NCBI GenBank assembly: GCA_013288645.1
Contig: JABDBL010000009.1
Coordinates: forward strand, 1-64,000
Origin: Candidatus Melainabacteria bacterium
GTDB taxonomy: Bacteria > Cyanobacteriota > Vampirovibrionia > Obscuribacterales > Obscuribacteraceae
Direction: 5' to 3'
Length of the DNA stretch: 64,000 nucleotides
Below the pieces are notes generated by a model. It made no database searches, was not told the origin of the DNA, and saw nothing but the letters and a program-made list of their open reading frames with translations. Position numbers and translations under genes: made by a program. Shown here piece by piece: positions 17,690 to 25,568 of this stretch (positions are counted from its first letter, which is position 1; the number at the start of each line of letters is the position of its first letter).

Positions 17690-18181
17690 TTACCTATCCT
17701 GGTCTTCTTGAACGATAAGTGTCTCTATATTAGTATGTACCGCTTCCATGACTTGTTCTACCAATTCACTAGTGATACTGACACGTAAATTTTCCTCACC
17801 AGCTTCTTTAGCAAGATCTTTATAGAGGTTATGTAACACTATTGTTGCAACAGTGAAAGCTTAGGCTAAGTCGAATATTTGATTTTGCTCAAAAAGACTT
17901 TCTAGCAATGAATCGCGCGAATTTTTTATTTGCTCATTCAACCTTTCGCTAATTTCCTCAGGCAAAGGATGGGGAGCAAAGCAATGTTCGGTGTACGATT
18001 TGTTTATTTTGGCCAAGGAATGCTTGGATATGTCAGTCCAGGTCTTAATGTCTTTACGATCCTGTAAGCTTCTAGCGCGCGCGATTTTTGTTTTTTTAAT
18101 AAAAGCTATTCGCAACCAAGCCGGTTGTTCAAGGACTTTGGCTAATTGAAGGCTGTGAATAGAGAGATTTTTTGCTTGCAT
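17690..18181 (-). pseudogene. hypothetical gene, possibly interrupted by one in-frame TAA
   Basis: The first 106 codons (18181-17861) encode a basic helical protein (MQAKNLSIHSLQLAKVLEQP...) of no known family, ending ...NQIFDLA-TAA. The same frame stays open for 52 more codons after the TAA, encoding a plausible amphipathic helical sequence (LYKDLAKEAGEENLRVS, LVEQVMEAVHTNIETLIV) up to a stop at 17690-17692. The second part has no ribosome binding site of its own, though a GTG exists. It may be a 106-residue gene followed by chance sequence, two genes, or one 159-residue gene with a nonsense mutation. The neighbour Ku gene, 33 bp downstream on the same strand, is also broken. Confidence 0.5.
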
Positions 18182-18312
18182 TCATTACTTGCCTTGCCTG
18201 TTGGCAATTGGTATTGGGAGCAACCCATTGTCTGATAACTTGATATTCTGTTCTTGATAACATAATCATTATTTAGCTATTTATTGTAATGAGAAGTTGG
18301 TTAAACCCTGGT

Positions 18313-18639
18313 TTAGCAAGCCTTTTCTAAAACATAGGCAGGTCGTCTTTCCTTTTTATGCAAACGAGATAGTGTTTGCAAAGTTTTGACTATATCTTGT
18401 CGTTTCCCTTCGCTTTTGAGAATTTGCAAAGCTCGCACCAAAAACCGTTTCGCTCGATAATGATCCTTCAAAGCCAGATTTAATAATCCAATATTGTAAA
18501 GATCAGCGCTACAGCCTGGGTAATTTCGTCCTAAGGCTGCGGTTTTTAAATGTAGCATTTGAAGAGCCAAATATTCGGCTGTGCGGTAATCTTCAGCAGG
18601 ACCATTGATCAAAAGGTTCAAGTGAGGTTTGTTATACAT
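18313..18639 (-). CDS. small TPR-like hypothetical protein
   Basis: 108 residues, no signal peptide. Helical repeats of TPR type are visible (AEYLALQMLHLKTAALG, SADLYNIGLLNLALKDHYRA, KRFLVRALQILKSEGK). It ends 11 bp upstream of nothing coding but starts 11 bp after the zinc-ribbon gene, same strand, so the two are probably cotranscribed. Function unknown; scaffold or adaptor roles are usual for such repeats. Confidence 0.65.
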   Translation of the reverse strand: MYNKPHLNLLINGPAEDYRTAEYLALQMLHLKTAALGRNYPGCSADLYNIGLLNLALKDHYRAKRFLVRALQILKSEGKRQDIVKTLQTLSRLHKKERRPAYVLEKAC

Positions 18640-18650
18640 AATTCGCCTCC

Positions 18651-19001
18651 TTAGACCCTATTAGCAACCACTCTTTGATAGCCTCTAGCTTTAAAACAAG
18701 TGGCACAATAAACTTCATTTGCATTTCTTGGTAGAAATGGCACAGTTGTCCTTATGCCACATTCGACGCAAGTTATTTCGGTAGCTACCATAGGCTTGTT
18801 GCTATTGCGCAGACGTTTAGATGTTCGGCAATTAGGGCAACGTTTAGGCTCGTGAGAGAAGCCCTGATTGCGGTAGAACTGTTGTTCGCCAATAGTAAAT
18901 ATAAATGGATTATGACAGTCGACACAGTTCAGGTTTTTAGTACTAATCTCTAATGATTCATTTTCGGCAGCGGCAAGCGTTGCGATATTTGCGTTAATCA
19001 T
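18651..19001 (-). CDS. double zinc-ribbon protein
   Basis: 116 residues with four CxxC knuckles in two pairs: CVDC...CPNC (a zf-trcl-like probable zinc-binding domain, with the typical FYRNQGFSHEPKRCPNCR stretch) and CVECG...CATCF (CxxC-x(17)-CxxC type). Two zinc ions are expected. Proteins of this kind are widespread in environmental bacteria but uncharacterised; nucleic acid or protein binding is a guess. The upstream gap to the response regulator holds a nested inverted repeat (19088-19125). Confidence 0.82.
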   Translation of the reverse strand: MINANIATLAAAENESLEISTKNLNCVDCHNPFIFTIGEQQFYRNQGFSHEPKRCPNCRTSKRLRNSNKPMVATEITCVECGIRTTVPFLPRNANEVYCATCFKARGYQRVVANRV

Positions 19002-19087
19002 ATTCAGTCCTCCGGTCTTTATTTAAGACTCATCAATTGGGTCCTGAAATGAATGATGTACCTATTGACAGCCAAAAACATCCTCCA

Positions 19088-19125
19088 GCAGGGTATTAAA
19101 ATTTCACCCATATAGGGAACCCTGC
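19088..19125 (-). promoter_or_regulatory. nested inverted repeat in the zinc-ribbon gene leader
   Basis: Outer arms GCAGGGT (19088-19094) and ACCCTGC (19119-19125) enclose an inner CCC-ATATA-GGG (19107-19117). It lies 87 bp upstream of the zinc-ribbon start codon and 78 bp past the stop of the response regulator. No T-tract follows, so a classical terminator is not supported. It may be a leader structure or a protein-binding site. Confidence 0.4.
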
Positions 19126-19202
19126 ATACCCTAATGCGGAGTTTAAATTGCTAAAAAAGAGCCTATGTAGGACTTAAACAATTGGCTTCAGGACAAAATA
19201 TT

Positions 19203-19850
19203 CTAAATCAATCCTTCACGAACAGCTTTTACCGCCGCCTGGGTGCGATCGCTAACTGAGAGTTTATCCATGATGGTTTTGAGATGGCTTTTTACCGTAT
19301 CTACGCTCAGATATAATTCTGCTGCTATTTTTTGATTTGTTTTGCCTTCTACAATTCTTGCAATGACTTGCATTTCTCTTTCTGATAAACCAAATCCAGT
19401 TGCTTGATGTTCTTCTTGCTTGTTGTTTCCATTATTTCGCAAAGATTCTAAAAGAGATCCAGCAATAGATGAATCAAGCCAAATATCACCTGCGATGACG
19501 CCTTTTATGGCAGCAATTAACCTGCTGTCGTTTATGTCTTTTAAACAATAGCCATTTGCGCCGGCTGTTAAGGAAGCTCTAATTTCGTCCTGGTTGTCAA
19601 ATGCAGTGAGCATTATTATTTTAGTGTTAGGACTTTTGGTCGCGATTATTTTAGCTGATTCAATCCCATTTAATATGGGCATATTGACATCCATAAGAAC
19701 AACATCAGGGTTAAGGGAATTGCACAATGCTATCCCTTCTTCACCATTGCTTGCTTCTCCAATCACTTTGATGTCAGGGTCTTGTTCAATAAAAAATTTA
19801 ACCCCGGTTCTAGTCATCTCGTGGTCATCAATAATGAGTACTTGGATCAA
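19203..19850 (-). CDS. NarL/FixJ-family response regulator
   Basis: 215 residues. Receiver domain with LIIDDHE (acidic pair), phosphoacceptor D in VVLMDVNMPILNG and Lys in GYCLKD, followed by a LuxR helix-turn-helix (LSEREMQVIARIVEGKTNQK, then LSVDTVKSHLKTIMDKL). It is homologous to the regulator at 15832-16545. It lies 165 bp downstream of the large hybrid kinase on the same strand, its likely partner, although that kinase also has its own receiver and phosphotransfer domain. Confidence 0.93.
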   Translation of the reverse strand: MIQVLIIDDHEMTRTGVKFFIEQDPDIKVIGEASNGEEGIALCNSLNPDVVLMDVNMPILNGIESAKIIATKSPNTKIIMLTAFDNQDEIRASLTAGANGYCLKDINDSRLIAAIKGVIAGDIWLDSSIAGSLLESLRNNGNNKQEEHQATGFGLSEREMQVIARIVEGKTNQKIAAELYLSVDTVKSHLKTIMDKLSVSDRTQAAVKAVREGLI

Positions 19851-20015
19851 ACAGCCCCCGGCAAGTTAGTCAATTAGGTACATATTGTAACGGAGTGCAA
19901 TGCTCTATTTTTCTAGTAGCGTGCTTATGCGTTTTCTTTGATGATGTTAGCCATTGATAATCAATTGGCTGCATGTGTGCAGGTGCATTGTACATTAACC
20001 AATGGCATTATGTCT

Positions 20016-22418
20016 TTAGGCTCTGACATTGAGTTTAGCGAATTCGTCCTTTACTTGAGCAAATTGATGCCTTACTTCAGACAATATTTCTTTGGCTGCA
20101 TCCCATCTTTGAGCACGTACTGCTGCTTCCATATTTCTATAATTATCTGCCAAACTTTTTGCATATATCATGCGACTGGCTCCTTGCAAAGTATGCGCAG
20201 AGTCAATAGCAGCTTGCATATTGCGAGTTTCTAAATAATTATCTAATTCAGCTAATATTCGAACTGTGTCAGATTGGAACATCTGCACAAGTTGAGTGTA
20301 TTGATTTTTGCTAAATCGTGCTAATTTTCTTCCGTCGATTATTTCTGAACTGTTAGTAGTTTCATGTTCAAGTAATGTGATTCTTTCCTCTCTATCGTCT
20401 AATTCGACTTCTGGCAGCCATTTTTTGCAGGTTTTGTATAAAGCCTCTGGCTCTACTGGTTTAGTTAAATAGTCATCCATACCAGCACTCAAGCATTTTT
20501 CTCTCTCCCCTTCTAGAGCGCTTGCGGTAAGGGCAATTATTGGGGTTCTGTTGCTGGTTTGTTTTTCTACACTGCGTATTTGGTGTGTCACTTCATAACC
20601 ATCCATTTCTGGCATCTGGCAATCCATAAAAATGATGGAGTATTTTTTTCTTATTACCGATTGGATTGCCTCGGTACCCGTGCTACACACTTCCACGTTG
20701 AAGCCCAACTCTTCTAATTGTAGTCGTCCTATTAATTGATTCATTGAATGGTCTTCTACTAGAAGAGCGTCACCACATTCGGATAAAGTTTTAGAAAATG
20801 GTTTTCTTCCCAGTAAGAATTTTTCTTTGCCAGATCTAAAATTTTGCATGCGATAGGGGAGTTTGACTCGTTCCATCAAGTGATTGAATAACCTTGAAGG
20901 TTTTAAGGAGGCGAATTCGGTTGGCAAATCATCAATGAATATAAATTTTGCATCTCCACTCGCTTTTAATTCCTCTGCTGCATTATCGTTTCCTAATCGT
21001 CGATATTTAATGCCCATAGACTGCAATAATAATTCGAAGCTCAATAAGCTCTCATTAGCAAAAACAACTTCGAAACTATCTAAAGTTTCACGGAAGCTGG
21101 TACCCAGAGGGGTCGTACTATTAAATGGAATACTGAACCAAAAGGCTGTGCCAACATCTTTTTTACTAATAAATCCTATTTCGCCATTCATCAACCCCAC
21201 TAAATGTTGACAAATACTTAATCCTAAACCGGTGCCACCGTACTTACGGTTTGTTGAACTATCGATTTGTGTAAACGCTTCAAAGAGCTTATCCTGATCA
21301 TTTTGGGATATGCCTATTCCAGTGTCCAGTATGATAAATCGTACATCAGTAATACTGTTAGCGTGGCCATTATTAAAGACAAGTACATCCGTTTCAGAAT
21401 TCTGGCTTGAAAATTTAATAGCATTTGCAGCAATATTAATGATAACTTGTTGCAGACGATGAGGGTCACCTTTCACTTTGAGGGGTAAAGACGGTCCATA
21501 GAAGAAGAGAAGATCAACATATTTTTCTAGAGCTTGCGGTTGCACCACACTTAGTGCTTCATTAATGGTTTCAATTAGTACAAAATCAACATCTTCAATT
21601 TCAAATTTGCCAACCTCTAATTTAGATAGGTCTAAGATATCATTGATTAGTGATAGGAGTGAACGTCCCGCTGCGTCTAACGAATTTACCAGAAACTGTT
21701 GGTGCTTATTCAAAGTTGTCTTAGAAAGAATATCGCTAATACCAATAACGGCATTAAGAGGAGTGCGCATTTCATGACTCATGTTAGCCACAAAATTTGT
21801 TTTCATTCTATTAGCTGTTTCCAACTGTTCAGTATGTTGTCCCAAAAGAGTTTGTTGTTGAGAGAGGATTTGAGCTGATTTTTCAACTTCTGTTAAAGCC
21901 TTAACTAATTGATGATTTTGCTTTTGTAATTCCTCAATAATTGAGGTTACTTCCAGATTATGCAATCGATTTGTCCAAACGGTTAAGGTGTCCTCCGGTG
22001 ATACCACTATATTTGGTGGTAGGTTTTTTTCGAGAATGACCTTTGTACCTTTGTCATTCGACTCAATTTGAAAATAATGCACCAAGTCTTTTGCAGCTGG
22101 AATACCTTTGCCCTTTGATGATCCCGAATTTTCCCGCAAAGATTGTTCTGCAGAATCTAAGCCAGGACCTTCATCTTCTACACAAGCTTGTAACTTATAA
22201 TCAGTGCCATTTTCGGATACTAAAAAGAAGCGCACTATTCCACCGCCAGCATATTGCAAGGCATTTTTGGCTATTTCGCAAACCGCAGTTATAAACCGTG
22301 TTTGACTTTGAAGCGACAGTCCAGCGAGTATGCTTAATTCGCGCACCATTTGGTGAACATAAATTATGTCCTCCTCTTTAGCTACTTTTACTTCTAAAAT
22401 CGAATTTGTAGATTTCAT
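20016..22418 (-). CDS. hybrid histidine kinase with N-terminal RsbT/RsbW-like ATPase domain
   Basis: 800 residues, no membrane segment. Order: an anti-sigma-type HATPase domain (1-135; N-box EIAKNALQYAGGG and DEGPGL), a coiled coil (about 155-205), HisKA with H215 (SHEMRTPLN), HATPase (about 315-432; DTGIGIS, GGTGLGLSI), a degenerate receiver-like segment (about 445-530), an intact receiver (550-670; LVEDHSMN, D599 in FMDCQMPEMDG, K653) and a C-terminal HPt domain (about 692-800; H742 in SAHTLQGAS). The second half is BarA/ArcB-like phosphorelay. The N-terminal RsbT-like domain replaces the usual sensor and is unusual; it may bind ATP or partner anti-anti-sigma proteins. The start has a leader of about 240 bp up to the tRNA. 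Confidence 0.9.
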   Translation of the reverse strand: MKSTNSILEVKVAKEEDIIYVHQMVRELSILAGLSLQSQTRFITAVCEIAKNALQYAGGGIVRFFLVSENGTDYKLQACVEDEGPGLDSAEQSLRENSGSSKGKGIPAAKDLVHYFQIESNDKGTKVILEKNLPPNIVVSPEDTLTVWTNRLHNLEVTSIIEELQKQNHQLVKALTEVEKSAQILSQQQTLLGQHTEQLETANRMKTNFVANMSHEMRTPLNAVIGISDILSKTTLNKHQQFLVNSLDAAGRSLLSLINDILDLSKLEVGKFEIEDVDFVLIETINEALSVVQPQALEKYVDLLFFYGPSLPLKVKGDPHRLQQVIINIAANAIKFSSQNSETDVLVFNNGHANSITDVRFIILDTGIGISQNDQDKLFEAFTQIDSSTNRKYGGTGLGLSICQHLVGLMNGEIGFISKKDVGTAFWFSIPFNSTTPLGTSFRETLDSFEVVFANESLLSFELLLQSMGIKYRRLGNDNAAEELKASGDAKFIFIDDLPTEFASLKPSRLFNHLMERVKLPYRMQNFRSGKEKFLLGRKPFSKTLSECGDALLVEDHSMNQLIGRLQLEELGFNVEVCSTGTEAIQSVIRKKYSIIFMDCQMPEMDGYEVTHQIRSVEKQTSNRTPIIALTASALEGEREKCLSAGMDDYLTKPVEPEALYKTCKKWLPEVELDDREERITLLEHETTNSSEIIDGRKLARFSKNQYTQLVQMFQSDTVRILAELDNYLETRNMQAAIDSAHTLQGASRMIYAKSLADNYRNMEAAVRAQRWDAAKEILSEVRHQFAQVKDEFAKLNVRA

Positions 22419-22609
22419 TCTAGATGCCTAAATAATTAAGGGTGACTAATAACCGCAGCAGGAGGATTTCAAATCTTTCTTTTAGATTATATTTGAACTT
22501 GTCAATAATTGAGAACGAAACTTCTAATATTTATTAGTTAACAAAATTATTGAGGCTGAAGCGGTACATATTGGTAAATATAGTACGTCTTTTAATTAAA
22601 TCAAAGACT

Positions 22610-22630
22610 ACCCGAAAAGGCTTTTTGGGT
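22610..22630 (-). terminator. possible terminator after tRNA-Asn
   Basis: Imperfect hairpin with arms ACCCAAAA / TTTTCGGGT on the minus strand, 28 bp past the tRNA 3' end. The T-tract that follows is short, so this is only a possible terminator. Confidence 0.4.
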
Positions 22631-22658
22631 GTTGTGGAATTAACACCAAAGAGAAAAA

Positions 22659-22733
22659 TGGCTCCCGAGGTAGGATTCGAACCTACGACCAAGTGATTAA
22701 CAGTCACCTGCGCTACCACTGCGCCACTCGGGA
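22659..22733 (-). tRNA. tRNA-Asn (GTT), CCA encoded
   Basis: The minus strand folds into a cloverleaf: acceptor TCCCGAG/CTCGGGA, D-arm GCGC-AGTGGTA-GCGC, anticodon arm GGTGA-CTGTTAA-TCACT with anticodon GTT, and T-arm GTAGG-TTCGAAT-CCTAC. The discriminator is G and the 3' CCA is encoded (22659-22661), so the gene is 75 nt with a 5-nt variable loop. All stems are perfectly paired. An open frame crossing it is spurious. Confidence 0.97.
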
Positions 22734-22898
22734 ATATGGCTTACTTGCCAGCATTATACTAGGCAGAATTATATCAGAGCCGTTCTTGTATTAACTATAT
22801 TAAGCAGCTAAACGTTTATGGAACAGCGAAGTAATTTGCCAAGGTCCCTGGGCAGATTCGTGACTCTTCAAGTATACTGATACTCGTATTAGTAAGAG

Positions 22899-23417
22899 TT
22901 GTTTGATTTTAATCAAATGTTATTTGGACATCATAAAACTAGTAACGGCACACTTAGTGAAGCTGTGCAAATGGTGGAAACTTATTTTAGGCATCGAGGT
23001 CTCGATCCAAATAAGTTTAAGTTGCCTTCGGCTGGTGAATTTGGCTGGTGGATTAAAGAAGGCAGTGCTCAAGTTTATATCGTTGTTCAGGAAGGTAATG
23101 AAGAATTGCGCACTATCTTGCGCATATCCAGTCCGTTGGTTTATATTCCAGAAACTAATAAGGAGCAGTTCTATCGTCATCTCTTGGAGCTTAATAGTGA
23201 TCTTAGTTCTTGCGCTCTTTCCGTTTACAACGATGTGGTTTTGGTTGTTGTGCAAAGACCAACACTGGGATTAAGCCAAGAGGAAATGGATGAGTTAGTT
23301 TGGAACGCTGCTTATGTGGCAGATCTATTGGACAATAAAATGGTTGCAAATTTTGGTGCTAGATTATATAACGACAGAGTTCAAAGCGGGGCATTCAATA
23401 CCAATGGTATGCGCTAA
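22899..23417 (+). CDS. YbjN-like domain protein
   Basis: 172 residues from a TTG; an ATG at 22917 is the alternative and neither has a good ribosome binding site. No signal peptide. The order is an initial helix (LSEAVQMVETYFRHRGLDP), a strand-rich middle (FGWWIKEGSAQVYIVVQ, LRTILRISSPLVYIP), a helix after FYRHLLELNSDLSSCALSV and a long C-terminal helix (EEMDELVWNAAYVADLLD). This is the fold pattern of YbjN/type III chaperone-like proteins common in cyanobacteria. The molecular role is unknown; chaperone-like binding is inferred. Confidence 0.65.
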   Translation: MFDFNQMLFGHHKTSNGTLSEAVQMVETYFRHRGLDPNKFKLPSAGEFGWWIKEGSAQVYIVVQEGNEELRTILRISSPLVYIPETNKEQFYRHLLELNSDLSSCALSVYNDVVLVVVQRPTLGLSQEEMDELVWNAAYVADLLDNKMVANFGARLYNDRVQSGAFNTNGMR

Positions 23418-23462
23418 AAAACCGGTGCTTTTAGTCATTATAATTGGATTGCATAGATCTTA

Positions 23463-24320
23463 ATGGCGCATCAAATCATCTCTCAAAGCGATATCAACTT
23501 TCTCAAAGATTTGCTTATTGAAGCTGGCACCTTAGCGGTGTCTTTACAAGCAAATCTTAGTATTATCCAAAACAGAGGTAGCTCTAGTGGCAATTCATCA
23601 GCACTTAGAGCTGATGAGCAAGTTTTAGCACTTACAGCAGATGAGGAAGTTTCCCAATTTTTGGTAAATAAACTAAAAAGTCGTTTTGCCAAGGACACGA
23701 TCATATCCGAAGAAGCCTTGCCAAAATATTTTTTACTGAGCGATCAGTATACATGGTTGGTTGATCCAATTGATGGTACTCATCATTATTTGGCTAACGA
23801 CAGCCAATATTCGATTATGATTGGTTTACTTTGGGCAGGAGAACCTGTTTATGGTTGGATCTATAATCCCGCATTTGCCACTCTGTATCATGGCGGTCCT
23901 GGTCTAGGAGCCTGGCGAGTTGACCGAAACGGCAAATTAGAATCAATACAATCTGTTTTGGCTTTGGAAGATAAGCCAGTGCGAGCAATTTTAGGCCGGC
24001 GAGACAAGAATAATAATCCTTGGCTAGATAAGATATCTGATGTGACTATTATTCAAGCAGGTGGTATAGGCTATAAACTGAGTAGAATTTTAGAGGATGA
24101 GGCTGATGTATTATTACACTTAGCCGGTCGTTTAAAAGTTTGGGATACAGCAGGCCCGGTAGCCTTGGCTTTGGCTGCTGGACTAGAGGTGGGAAGCCGA
24201 GAAATTGATCAATTGTTCTATCCTCGAGATTCATACACTCATCAAATGGCAATTGTTATGGGGAAAAAAGGAAGTTTGCAATGGTTTCGTTCTAAAATTA
24301 TTACAGCATGGATCCAATAA
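23463..24320 (+). CDS. inositol monophosphatase-family phosphatase
   Basis: 285 residues, cytoplasmic. Family motifs: the metal-ligand Glu in IISEEALP, the signature LVDPIDGTHHY (two Asp ligands), and the C-terminal VWDTAGPVALALAAG with the third Asp. Members hydrolyse inositol-1-phosphate, fructose-1,6-bisphosphate or 3'-phosphoadenosine 5'-phosphate (CysQ); the sequence does not decide between them. The last 13 bp overlap the start of the RNase D gene, so the two form an operon. Confidence 0.88.
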   Translation: MAHQIISQSDINFLKDLLIEAGTLAVSLQANLSIIQNRGSSSGNSSALRADEQVLALTADEEVSQFLVNKLKSRFAKDTIISEEALPKYFLLSDQYTWLVDPIDGTHHYLANDSQYSIMIGLLWAGEPVYGWIYNPAFATLYHGGPGLGAWRVDRNGKLESIQSVLALEDKPVRAILGRRDKNNNPWLDKISDVTIIQAGGIGYKLSRILEDEADVLLHLAGRLKVWDTAGPVALALAAGLEVGSREIDQLFYPRDSYTHQMAIVMGKKGSLQWFRSKIITAWIQ

Positions 24321-25489
24321 TACCGATTGTTGATCAACAAAATTTGGCTGCAGTTTGTAATGAAATTGAGAGCTTGGGCCGTTTTGCTTTGGATCTTGAA
24401 TTTATACCGGAAAAAACTTTTAAGCCAGTTTTGGCCCTTTTACAGATTGCAACAGATCGTAGTGTTTACATTATTGATCCTCTTTCTAATTTGCAATTAA
24501 ATGAATTATGGCAAAAGGTGGCTGATGAGCGAATTATTAAAGTATTGCATGCTGCTAAAGAAGACTTGAATATTATTCGTGAATTGAGCAATTTAGTGCC
24601 GTCCAATATATTTGATACGCAGGTTGCGGCTGGTTTTATTGGACAAGGATATCCGGCAGGATATAAAAAATTATTGGATCAAATATTGAATATCCAAATC
24701 AATAAAAGTGAAAGTTTCACCGACTGGTTATTTCGTCCTTTGTCGAATCTGCAACTTGAATATGCTTTTGAAGATGTCTGCCATCTGCTTCCTTTGGCTG
24801 ATAGGCTAATGGAATTACTTAAACAAAATCATAGATTGGAATGGGTTCTTGATGAATGCGCTTCATTCTTTGCCCAAGAGGCATCCAATGATGCGAAAGA
24901 TTATGTTTTTACAAAAATAAAAGGTGCAAGAGGACTACCAAGGCAAAAACTAGCTGTTTTAAAAGCCCTTTGTGATTTGCGCTTGGAAGAAGCAAAGCAA
25001 ACAAATAGACCACTAAAGGCAATTCTCTCAGATATTACTTTATTGGAATTGAGCAAAAAGGTGCCAGGTAAAATAGAATCCTTTGAAGAGATAAGAGGAA
25101 TCAATATAGAGCAAGCAAGGCGTTATGGTAAAAAAATCATTTCTGCTATTGAAAAGGCTGTGGCTTTGCCACAAAGCGATTGGCCCAGTTGGCCAGCGGC
25201 ACAAATGATATCAGAGAATGAGGCTTTAGCTGGAGATACTTTGTATGCCATTCTCAAAATCGAAGCTTATGGTCTTCAAGTTGCCCCCGAGCTTTTAGCC
25301 ACACGCAACGAAGTACAAAAGCTAATAACTTATTTTAAACGTGATTGTCATGGAGAGAAAGATTTGTCTATTCTTAAAGGTTGGCGTCATCAATTAGTAG
25401 GACAAAAGATACTTAGTGTGCTTGAGGGTAGGAATGTGCAAATAAAACTGGATTTAAAAATGGATCCATCTGTGCAAATATTTCATTAA
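24308..25489 (+). CDS. rnd: ribonuclease D
   Basis: 3'-5' exoribonuclease of the DEDD family, acting in tRNA 3' maturation and RNA turnover. 393 residues. Exonuclease domain at 1-190 with D29 and E31 (FALDLEF), the second Asp in HAAKEDLN and the third in YAFEDVCHL (the DEDDy Tyr is present). An HRDC domain lies at about 205-290 (PRQKLAVLKALCDLRLEEAK), and a second helical HRDC-like region at the end. The ATG overlaps the upstream phosphatase gene by 13 bp. Confidence 0.92.
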   Translation: MDPIIPIVDQQNLAAVCNEIESLGRFALDLEFIPEKTFKPVLALLQIATDRSVYIIDPLSNLQLNELWQKVADERIIKVLHAAKEDLNIIRELSNLVPSNIFDTQVAAGFIGQGYPAGYKKLLDQILNIQINKSESFTDWLFRPLSNLQLEYAFEDVCHLLPLADRLMELLKQNHRLEWVLDECASFFAQEASNDAKDYVFTKIKGARGLPRQKLAVLKALCDLRLEEAKQTNRPLKAILSDITLLELSKKVPGKIESFEEIRGINIEQARRYGKKIISAIEKAVALPQSDWPSWPAAQMISENEALAGDTLYAILKIEAYGLQVAPELLATRNEVQKLITYFKRDCHGEKDLSILKGWRHQLVGQKILSVLEGRNVQIKLDLKMDPSVQIFH

Positions 25490-25568
25490 TGCAGCTTTGT
25501 AAGACCAAACGTGGTAAGTAGTTAATGTAACTGTAGATTTAAATTAGGCATTACAAGGGTAATAAAAA

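Noticed and set aside
22534-22719. 61-residue minus-strand frame
   Set aside because: It covers most of the tRNA-Asn gene, which explains the conservation-like sequence.
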